Source: an uncultured Bacteroidota bacterium (GTDB lineage: Bacteria > Bacteroidota > Bacteroidia > Chitinophagales > Chitinophagaceae). Taken from it: a DNA stretch of 10,575 nucleotides. The DNA is taken from the NCBI GenBank assembly GCA_903944755.1, contig CAJATB010000242.1, positions 1 through 10,575 of the forward strand. Reading direction: 5' to 3'. The notes below the pieces were generated by a model. The model was not told the DNA's origin and did not search any database. It worked only from the letters and a program-made list of their open reading frames with translations. This document shows positions 1 through 4,952 of the stretch, piece by piece. The translations under genes were made by a program, and so were the position numbers. Position 1 is the stretch's first letter; the number at the start of each line of letters is the position of its first letter.

Positions 1-636
1 ACCGCCTATTACTAATGTTGGGCAAGCAATTGTTTGTAATGCTGCGTGGGTAATATGTGGCTCATTTATTAATAAGCGTTGTAATTTTAGTTGGCGCTTA
101 TTTTCAAAACTTACTGGTAATTTTTTAAGACTATCAATAGCATTAATAACCGTTTCCACTACCCATGGGTCCGTGCTCAATATTGCGTCGGGAATTAAAT
201 TGGCTCCTGTAACTGCAAGTTTTTTTACTTTCTTCGGATGTCTTATTGCCAACAATAACCCTTCTATTCCTCCATCACTCCATCCTATAACATTACAAGA
301 ATCTATATGCAGTGTATCCAATAATGCATTCAAATCGTCGGTCATCATTTCATAATTTAAAGAATCGCCTTGGTCAATTGACTTTCCATGTGCGCGACTG
401 TCGGCCAGGATCACCTGGTAGTTTTTAGAAAAGTAAGGGATCTGATTTTCAAAATTATTTATAGACCCGCCATTGCCGTGTATAATTAACAAAGGTTCGC
501 CTTTGCCATAAACCTCATAATACATTTTAAAACCTCGGTGTTGAATGTATTTGCCTTTATTTGAACCATAAGGTACTTGTGCAAATATTAAAACTGATGC
601 GGATAGAAAAAAACAAAGAAGTATGATACGGTGCAT
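1..636 (-). CDS. Exported alpha/beta hydrolase, C-terminus cut off by window edge
   Basis: Reading leftwards from the ATG at 636-634, the frame stays open for 212 codons to the window edge, so the C-terminal part (with the expected catalytic His) lies outside. Residues 1-19 form a hydrophobic signal peptide ending in IFA-Q, so the enzyme should act in the periplasm or outside the cell. The alpha/beta-hydrolase hallmarks appear in order: the oxyanion-hole region HGNGG at residues 53-57, DSRAHGKS at 79-86, and the nucleophile elbow G-W-S-D-G at 118-122 with Ser120 as nucleophile. This layout is typical of the esterase/lactonase/prolyl-aminopeptidase-like branch; the substrate cannot be read from the sequence. 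The gene is divergent from the lipoprotein gene at 809. The dyad at 710-738 lies between them, about 75 bp from each start, so the two may be co-regulated. Confidence 0.9.
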   Translation of the reverse strand, partial: MHRIILLCFFLSASVLIFAQVPYGSNKGKYIQHRGFKMYYEVYGKGEPLLIIHGNGGSINNFENQIPYFSKNYQVILADSRAHGKSIDQGDSLNYEMMTDDLNALLDTLHIDSCNVIGWSDGGIEGLLLAIRHPKKVKKLAVTGANLIPDAILSTDPWVVETVINAIDSLKKLPVSFENKRQLKLQRLLINEPHITHAALQTIACPTLVIGG

Positions 637-709
637 GTGGTTGTGCTTTATGTGTTGTAAACTTGAATATAGCCTTTAAAATTACCTGAATTTACTATGG
701 AGTCCTAAA

Positions 710-738
710 TATGTTCCAAAATACTAGTTTGGAACATA
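710..738. promoter_or_regulatory. Operator-like dyad, site 1 of 3 (GTTCC-N13-GGAAC)
   Basis: This is a perfect inverted repeat with 11-bp arms (TATGTTCCAAA at 710-720, TTTGGAACATA at 728-738) and a 7-bp centre. Its core GTTCC-N13-GGAAC recurs with identical spacing at 1371-1393 and 9640-9662 and nowhere else that I could find in the window. It lies midway between two divergent starts: 76 nt from GTTCC to the hydrolase ATG, and 73 nt from GGAAC to the lipoprotein ATG. No U-tract follows, so it is not a terminator. It is best read as the binding site of a homodimeric regulator; which regulator is unknown. Confidence 0.7.
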
Positions 739-757
739 TAAGCCTATTACAATTTTG
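728..757 (+). promoter_or_regulatory. Candidate Bacteroidota-type promoter for the lipoprotein gene
   Basis: TTTG at 728-731 and CAATTTTG at 750-757 (7 of 8 to TAnnTTTG, if the two n positions are counted as matches) are 18 bp apart, which fits the -33/-7 spacing known for Bacteroidota. The -33 element lies inside the right arm of the dyad at 710-738, so a bound regulator would compete with or contact RNA polymerase. The -7 element also covers the TTG at 755, an argument against that codon being a start. Confidence 0.4.
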
Positions 758-808
758 CGAATTAGCACTTATAATGGTAATTTAAAGTTTCAAACTAAAA
801 ACAAAAAA

Positions 809-1273
809 ATGAAAAAATTATTATTTTCAGTATTGATTGCTTCAAGCTTATTTGCATGTAAGTCGGCAACTGAACCAACATTTGACTTGGAAAATGCAAA
901 AAAAGAAATAGCAGCCGCAAATGTAGCATTAACAGCATTGATTGCTAAAGGGGATTCGGTGGGAACTGCAGAAGCCTATTCTAAAGAGGGTAAATTTATG
1001 GGTAGCAATGGCCCATCTGTTGTTGGCAAAGCCAATTTAACCACATTTTGGGGTGGTTTTATGAATGTAGTTGGTGGTACTATTACCCTTACAACTTTAG
1101 ATATTTGGGGTAATGCCGAGTATATTACCGAAGAGGGTTTGTTTGAGATTAAAGCGAAAGATGGCACCCCAATGGACAAAGGCAAATACATAGTGCTTTG
1201 GAAAAAAGAAGATGGTAAATGGAAACTACATAGAGACATGTCAAATTCTGACCTGCCTTTAGCTACAAAATAA
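809..1273 (+). CDS. SnoaL/DUF4440-like (NTF2 fold) lipoprotein
   Basis: The product is 154 residues. The N-terminus is a lipoprotein signal, MKKLLFSVLIASSLFAC, with Cys17 as the lipidation site, so the protein is membrane-anchored. The rest looks like one NTF2-like domain of the SnoaL/DUF4440 type: an N-terminal helix (about residues 28-48), a segment with Y-S-K-E-G around 58-62 where this superfamily has its pocket, then strands ending in G-K-Y-I-V-L-W-K-K-E-D-G-K-W-K-L-H-R-D, a typical end for this fold. Family members range from ketosteroid-isomerase-like enzymes to small-ligand binders; no substrate can be assigned. I chose the ATG at 809, after an A-rich leader, over an in-frame TTG at 755 because the signal peptide begins there and the -7 promoter element covers the TTG. 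A strong terminator follows, so it is probably monocistronic. Confidence 0.82.
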   Translation: MKKLLFSVLIASSLFACKSATEPTFDLENAKKEIAAANVALTALIAKGDSVGTAEAYSKEGKFMGSNGPSVVGKANLTTFWGGFMNVVGGTITLTTLDIWGNAEYITEEGLFEIKAKDGTPMDKGKYIVLWKKEDGKWKLHRDMSNSDLPLATK

Positions 1274-1291
1274 TATTAAATTTCCCCGTTT

Positions 1292-1327
1292 AAGAAGGCC
1301 TTTAGCAATAAAGGCCTTCTTTGTTTT
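1292..1327 (+). terminator. Rho-independent terminator of the SnoaL-like gene
   Basis: A perfect 13-bp stem (1292-1304 pairing with 1309-1321) is closed by a GCAA loop, which is a GNRA tetraloop, and followed by TTGTTTT. It starts 18 nt after the stop codon at 1273. The stem contains the AAGGCCTT core. Confidence 0.92.
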
Positions 1328-1367
1328 ATCCTGTAAACGGTCCCTTTTTAATCGTTTTGGATTTAAA

Positions 1368-1396
1368 TATGTTCCACTATGCTAATTAGGAACAAA
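1368..1396. promoter_or_regulatory. Operator-like dyad, site 2 of 3 (GTTCC-N13-GGAAC)
   Basis: The half-sites are TATGTTCC at 1368-1375 and GGAACAAA at 1389-1396, so 7 of 8 positions are symmetric. The 13-bp spacer is the same as in sites 1 and 3. The left flank TAAATATGTTCC/TTAAATATGTTCC is nearly the same as in site 1. The GGAAC half-site ends 76 nt before the ATG at 1470, almost the same distance as in site 1 (73 nt), which suggests the same mode of control of the downstream gene. Confidence 0.65.
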
Positions 1397-1420
1397 GGAA
1401 ATGGATTGTAATTATTCTAG

Positions 1421-1428
1421 TAGCTTTG
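1421..1428 (+). promoter_or_regulatory. Candidate -7 element for the 1470/2230 unit
   Basis: TAGCTTTG matches the Bacteroidota -7 consensus TAnnTTTG exactly, 41 nt before the ATG at 1470. No TTG sits at the usual 17-23 bp upstream; the nearest is 12 bp away (1406-1408). If this is the promoter it has a weak -33 box and may depend on a factor bound at the dyad at 1368-1396. Confidence 0.4.
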
Positions 1429-1469
1429 TTGATAATACCTTAATTGCTTTAATTCTAAAAAAATAAATA

Positions 1470-2198
1470 ATGGAAGTACATCACGCACACCACCCTGGAC
1501 ATAAGAAAAAGGTTTCGGAATATTTTTTAGAATTCTTTATGCTGTTTTTTGCAGTTACGCTTGGCTTTTTTGCTGAAAACCAAAGAGAACACATGATTGA
1601 AAATCACAGGGGAAAACAATATATGCAAAGCTTATTTGAAGATTTAAAAAAAGATACTGCTTTTTTTAATAAACTTGCTCGATACGATTTAAACCAAGTG
1701 AAGAAAATTGATACTTCAACAAGTGTGATTGAACTAAATGTTTGGAATGACAGCACAATCAAATTACTTTATTTCGTTAATTTAAGGACACTAGGGAATA
1801 TTTCATTAAATATAAACGAGCGCGCTTCTTCACAATTAAAAAATGCAGGTGGGATGCGCTTAATTCAAAATCAAGATTTAAGTAATAAAATAGCGGCATA
1901 TTGGGAATTATCAGAGTCAATAAGAAACACAGGTGCTGCTTTAGAAGATCTTAAATTACGCGCTAGAGATAGGTCATACAGCATATTTAACCAGAAATAT
2001 TACTTAAACGCTAATACCGGAACCCTACGTGACGATGTTAAGCTAATGACTCAAGACCCTTTAGTGCTAACCGAGTATTCTAACAGATTAAACCATATTA
2101 AAAATTCTATTTTCTACGTACGTATGCCAATGATAAAAAGGCTGCATAAACAAGCAGATGAAATTTTAATTCAATTAATTAAGGAGTACGATTTATAA
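1470..2198 (+). CDS. Single-span membrane protein with His-rich N-terminus, unknown function
   Basis: I do not recognise a named function. The 242-residue product starts with a His-rich cytoplasmic-looking tail: five His within the first 11 residues (H4, H5, H7, H8, H11), followed by K-K-K. One membrane span follows at about residues 18-35 (LEFFMLFFAVTLGFFAENQR region). The remaining 200 or so residues are charged and mostly helical-looking, with no catalytic motif or Cys cluster. The arrangement His tail, short span, A-E-N-Q-R-E-H, then E-D-L-K-K-D recurs, from memory, in uncharacterised Bacteroidota proteins. The next gene (DoxX-like) begins 31 bp downstream in the same direction, so the two are probably co-transcribed. 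The dyad at 1368-1396 probably controls both. The His tail could bind a metal, but short His-rich tails can also be functionally neutral. Confidence 0.8.
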   Translation: MEVHHAHHPGHKKKVSEYFLEFFMLFFAVTLGFFAENQREHMIENHRGKQYMQSLFEDLKKDTAFFNKLARYDLNQVKKIDTSTSVIELNVWNDSTIKLLYFVNLRTLGNISLNINERASSQLKNAGGMRLIQNQDLSNKIAAYWELSESIRNTGAALEDLKLRARDRSYSIFNQKYYLNANTGTLRDDVKLMTQDPLVLTEYSNRLNHIKNSIFYVRMPMIKRLHKQADEILIQLIKEYDL

Positions 2199-2229
2199 TT
2201 TGTAAATTGAATTTGAAAAAATCTACATC

Positions 2230-2595
2230 ATGAAAACTACGAAAATTATTTATTGGGTATCCACTGGTATTATTTGTTTATTCTCACTAGGTGCACTACA
2301 AATGAATTCTCAAATGGCAATTGATGGCGCCAACCACTTACTAATTCCACGTTACCTTGGTCTTGAAGTGAGTATTGGCCAATTAATTGGACTAGTACTT
2401 TTAATTGTACCGGCAGTTCCTGCCCGTTTTAAAGAATGGGCCTACGTTGGTTATGGTATTATGTATTTAACCGCACTAAATGCGCACTTGGCAGTGGGTG
2501 ATGCTTTTGTACCTTATGGTATTATGCCTATTGTATTCTTTGCATTATTACTAACCTCGTATATTAGTTTTCATAAATTACAAGCGGCGAAGTAA
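2230..2595 (+). CDS. DoxX-like small integral membrane protein
   Basis: The 121-residue product is almost entirely membrane: spans at about residues 6-24, 45-63, 70-88 and 94-113, the four-helix layout and length of the DoxX-like family. In span 3 the run G-Y-G-I-M-Y-L-T-A-L-N-A-H fits the conserved third-helix region of that family. DoxX relatives are tied to quinone/thiosulfate oxidation in archaea and to redox or thiol stress in actinobacteria. In Bacteroidota these short members have no defined role, so a specific activity should not be assumed. It lies 31 bp after the 1470 gene and probably shares its promoter. No clear terminator follows. Confidence 0.8.
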   Translation: MKTTKIIYWVSTGIICLFSLGALQMNSQMAIDGANHLLIPRYLGLEVSIGQLIGLVLLIVPAVPARFKEWAYVGYGIMYLTALNAHLAVGDAFVPYGIMPIVFFALLLTSYISFHKLQAAK

Positions 2596-2609
2596 TAAAG
2601 TAAAAGTGC

Positions 2610-2617
2610 TACCTTTA
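2610..2617 (+). promoter_or_regulatory. Candidate -7 element giving a near-leaderless mRNA for the 2625 gene
   Basis: TACCTTTA matches TAnnTTTG at all but the last base and sits only 7 nt before the TTG start at 2625. A transcript starting at the usual distance would begin at or within a few bases of that start. No clear -33 TTG is visible upstream. Confidence 0.4.
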
Positions 2618-2624
2618 CCGCGAT

Positions 2625-3002
2625 TTGAAATACGCCATTACTATATTGCTATTCACTGCCCTATTAGCCCAAACCTTTTCAAGGTCTTTGGCTATGGCCG
2701 ACTATATGGTCAATTTGGAGTCCTATAAGAAGAGCTGTGTGAATAAGGCTAAGCCAAAATTGCAGTGTAATGGTAAATGTCAAATGCTGAAGAAAATAAA
2801 GAAACAAGAAGGAAATAATGAGACAAATATGCCTGCTCCTAAGTTTAACCAACCGGAACTTGTTTTGTCATCAAAATCTTTCTTCCCTAGCATTGATAAG
2901 GTTATAACATCCAATGCTACTTCTTTTTATACCTATACTACGTCATTTTCGACCAACTATATAGGTTCTATATTTCATCCCCCGGATTTTATATTTAGTT
3001 AA
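2625..3002 (+). CDS. Small exported Cys-motif protein (CNGKC), companion of the MbnP/MbnH genes
   Basis: The product is 125 residues. An N-terminal hydrophobic segment (residues 1-19, ending A-Q-T-F-S) is a signal peptide or anchor. Then come A-D-Y-M-V-N and three Cys at 38, 48 and 52 in the pattern C-x9-C-N-G-K-C, followed by a Lys-rich helix and a C-terminal F-H-P-P-D-F motif at 117-122. I recall this layout (hydrophobic start, Cys-N-K-D-K-P, C-N/K-G-K-C, terminal F-H-P-P) from uncharacterised Bacteroidota proteins coded near metal-uptake genes; that is memory, not a search. The only workable start is the TTG at 2625: an in-frame TAA lies at 2601-2603, no ATG lies between, and the first internal ATG would delete the signal segment. 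The Cys motif and the MbnP/MbnH genes 131 bp downstream suggest a metal- or redox-related role, possibly copper. Confidence 0.75.
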   Translation: MKYAITILLFTALLAQTFSRSLAMADYMVNLESYKKSCVNKAKPKLQCNGKCQMLKKIKKQEGNNETNMPAPKFNQPELVLSSKSFFPSIDKVITSNATSFYTYTTSFSTNYIGSIFHPPDFIFS

Positions 3003-3012
3003 TTATTTATAA

Positions 3013-3037
3013 CGTCAATTATGAATTCATATTGACG
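3013..3037. promoter_or_regulatory. 25-bp near-perfect palindrome upstream of the MbnP gene
   Basis: CGTCAA (3013-3018) and TTGACG (3032-3037) flank the 12-bp self-complementary TATGAATTCATA (3020-3031), with one extra T at 3019 breaking perfect symmetry. It lies 10 nt after the stop of the 2625 gene and 95 nt before the MbnP ATG. There is no U-tract, so an operator is more likely than a terminator, although a hairpin in the transcript is possible. Confidence 0.5.
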
Positions 3038-3044
3038 AACTCTT

Positions 3045-3074
3045 GTGTACGCATAGTTTTAAAAACGCGTATAC
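3045..3074. repeat. Short inverted repeat in the MbnP leader region
   Basis: GTGTACGC at 3045-3052 can pair with GCGTATAC at 3067-3074 (8 bp including one G-U) around a 14-nt loop. It lies just after the palindrome at 3013-3037. It may be a leader hairpin; chance is not excluded in a gap this long. Confidence 0.25.
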
Positions 3075-3132
3075 CAAAGCTAACATTTTAAAATTTGGGC
3101 CAAAAGCCCTTAATTATCCATTATAACTATTT

Positions 3133-3927
3133 ATGAAAAAAATATTATTTATAGCAATAGCTATAACTACACTTGCAACATCTTGTAAAAAAGATACTAC
3201 TCCACAATATAATACCAGTATTAATGCTCCTTTATCAATTGAATTTGACAACGTGATTGGAAGTTCTAATTTGCAATTAGGAACGGGGAATTACACCAAC
3301 GCAGCTAATGAACAATTTAAGGTAACCATGCTACGATACTTTGTAAGTAATATAGTACTAACAAAAACCGACGGCACTAAATATACAGTCCCTCAGGACA
3401 GTTGTTATTTTTTAATTGATGAATCTAAATTACAAACATTAACACCAAAAGTAAATGTACCTGAAGGCGAATATTCTAAAATTGACTTCGTATTAGGCGT
3501 GGATAGTTTAAGAAATACAAAAGATCTATCGCAAAGAACCGGCGTATTAGACCCTACTGGTAACGCTTCTGGAATGTATTGGAGCTGGAATAGTGGCTAC
3601 ATTTTCTTTAAAATGGAAGGTACTTCTAGCGTTTCTACACAAACAAATAATGTCTTTCAATACCATATTGGACTATTTGGCGGGTATGCTACACCAACAC
3701 TGAATAACCTTAAGAAAATTTCTATCGACTTAACAACAAGAGGCATTGTTAAAGTTAGAACTGGCAAAACACCTAATGTGCATTTGCTAGTAGATGCTTT
3801 AAAAATGTTTAATGGTACTACAAACATTAGCATTGCTACAAATTCAGTAGTAATGGCATCTGCATTTAGCGCGAAAGTGGCGGAAAACTACGCTTATATG
3901 TTTCAACACGATCATACCGAAAACTAA
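3133..3927 (+). CDS. mbnP: MbnP-like copper-binding lipoprotein
   Basis: The product is 264 residues. The lipoprotein signal MKKILFIAIAITTLATSC gives lipidation at Cys18, followed by K-K-D. The body has the MbnP layout: I-E-F-D-N-V at 36-41; a long strand F-K-V-T-M-L-R-Y-F-V-S-N-I at 62-74; the signature M-Y-W-S-W-N-S-G-Y-I-F-F-K-M-E-G at 148-163; Q-Y-H-I-G at 176-180; and N-V-H-L-L-V-D at 215-221. In the studied methanotroph MbnP, a Trp is oxidised to kynurenine by the partner di-heme enzyme MbnH and this is needed for copper binding. W150 and W152 are the natural candidates here, with H178, H217 and the C-terminal H259/H261 as possible ligands; that mapping is inference. The stop codon overlaps the MbnH-like start by one base (TAATG), so the pair is probably translationally coupled. 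No methanobactin precursor or biosynthesis gene lies in the window. Confidence 0.85.
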   Translation: MKKILFIAIAITTLATSCKKDTTPQYNTSINAPLSIEFDNVIGSSNLQLGTGNYTNAANEQFKVTMLRYFVSNIVLTKTDGTKYTVPQDSCYFLIDESKLQTLTPKVNVPEGEYSKIDFVLGVDSLRNTKDLSQRTGVLDPTGNASGMYWSWNSGYIFFKMEGTSSVSTQTNNVFQYHIGLFGGYATPTLNNLKKISIDLTTRGIVKVRTGKTPNVHLLVDALKMFNGTTNISIATNSVVMASAFSAKVAENYAYMFQHDHTEN

Positions 3928-4952
3928 TGAAACCTAAACAAATAATATATTTACTATTTGTATCCTTTTTTATTTTAGCATGTAAAAAAGAGGTTGCTCA
4001 ATTGTTCGAAGGCTTTCATAAGCCTTCGAACTTTCCTGAGCCAGTGTACAAATTTGAAAATAATGAAGTAACAAAAGCCGGATTCGAATTAGGTAGGAAA
4101 TTATTTTTCGATCCCACACTCTCCGTTGATAATACTATTAGTTGTGGTTCTTGCCATATTCCGACAAGTGCTTTTACCCAGCATGGGCATAGCGTAAGTC
4201 ATGGCATTAATGATTTATTAGGAACGAGAAACAGTCCTCCCATAATGAACCTAGCATGGAGCAATAGCTTTATGTGGGATGGCGGCATTGCAGATTTAGA
4301 TTTGCAACCTATTGCACCCATTACTAACCATGTTGAAATGGGAGAGTCCATGGCGAATGTATTGCGAAAGATTAAGAATAATACAGCATACGGAAACTTA
4401 TTTAAGGCATCTTTTGGTACTGATGAGATTTCAAATATTAAAGTATTAAAAGCATTGTCTCAATTCATGGTTATGTGTGTTAGCGCTGAATCAAAATACG
4501 ATAGTGTAATGCGTAATGAAAAGACATTTACAACCGACGAACGTGCAGGCTATGTATTATTTCAAAACAAATGTAATTCCTGCCATAAGGAGCCTTTATT
4601 TACCGATAATTCTTTTAGAAATAACGGTTTGCAGCCAAGTGACTTAAATGATATTGGACGAGAAATGATCACGCTATTGCAGGCAGATAAATATAAATTC
4701 AAAGTGCCTAGTTTAAGAAACCTTCAATTTACCGCACCTTATATGCACGACGGTCGATTTTTAAATTTAGATGCAGTTTTGGAACACTATAATAGTCAGG
4801 TACAAGCCACTGATAATTTAGACCCCCTATTAACAAATGGTAATAAATTAGGCATTGGTTTAACGACAGAAGAAAAAAGTAAACTTCTTACTTTCCTTAA
4901 CACACTTAGTGACAGAAAATTCATTACCAATCCATTAATTGCGGAACAATGA
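3927..4952 (+). CDS. mbnH: MbnH-like di-heme cytochrome c peroxidase family lipoprotein
   Basis: The product is 341 residues. Residues 1-19 are a lipoprotein signal ending I-L-A-C, with Cys19 followed by K-K-E. Two c-heme motifs are present: C-G-S-C-H at 73-77 in the N-terminal half and C-N-S-C-H at 216-220 in the C-terminal half. Also visible are G-R-K-L-F-F-D at 56-62, G-T-R-N-S-P-P at 99-105, M-W-D-G-G at 116-120, and P-S-L-R-N then T-A-P-Y-M-H-D-G-R-F at 261-278. All are hallmarks of the bacterial cytochrome c peroxidase/MauG family. The usual enzyme reduces H2O2; MauG and MbnH instead oxidise a residue of a partner protein. The one-base overlap with the MbnP-like gene upstream favours the MbnH role, i.e. 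Trp-to-kynurenine modification in the periplasm or at the surface. The ATGA overlap at 4949-4952 links it to the next gene. Codons 26-35 form a perfect 12-bp hairpin. Confidence 0.87.
   Translation: MKPKQIIYLLFVSFFILACKKEVAQLFEGFHKPSNFPEPVYKFENNEVTKAGFELGRKLFFDPTLSVDNTISCGSCHIPTSAFTQHGHSVSHGINDLLGTRNSPPIMNLAWSNSFMWDGGIADLDLQPIAPITNHVEMGESMANVLRKIKNNTAYGNLFKASFGTDEISNIKVLKALSQFMVMCVSAESKYDSVMRNEKTFTTDERAGYVLFQNKCNSCHKEPLFTDNSFRNNGLQPSDLNDIGREMITLLQADKYKFKVPSLRNLQFTAPYMHDGRFLNLDAVLEHYNSQVQATDNLDPLLTNGNKLGIGLTTEEKSKLLTFLNTLSDRKFITNPLIAEQ
4004..4031 (+). repeat. Perfect 12-bp hairpin inside the 5' end of the di-heme peroxidase gene
   Basis: GTTCGAAGGCTT (4004-4015) and AAGCCTTCGAAC (4020-4031) are exact reverse complements around a TCAT loop. 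It starts 78 nt into the coding sequence and encodes part of the linker between the lipidated Cys and the first heme domain. It is the strongest hairpin I see inside a gene in this window. It could act as an RNA stability or processing element, or slow elongation, between the MbnP and MbnH parts of the message. Confidence 0.8.

Noticed and set aside
755..808. N-terminal extension of the SnoaL-like lipoprotein from an in-frame TTG at 755
   Set aside because: It would put 18 polar residues in front of a clear lipoprotein signal peptide, and the TTG lies within a good -7 promoter element (750-757). The ATG at 809 is the better start.
3097..3109. GGGC-CAAAA-GCCC mini-hairpin upstream of the MbnP gene
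   Set aside because: It has only a 4-bp stem and no supporting context; this is expected by chance in a gap of this size.
4004..4031. The intragenic hairpin as a terminator ending the message after the MbnP gene
   Set aside because: It is followed by TTTCCTGAG rather than a U-tract and lies within an intact, motif-rich reading frame that continues for 300 residues.
3927..4952. Ordinary H2O2-scavenging cytochrome c peroxidase or MauG for methylamine dehydrogenase
   Set aside because: Not excluded on motifs alone, but no methylamine dehydrogenase gene is present and the one-base overlap with an MbnP-like gene makes an MbnH-type role more likely.
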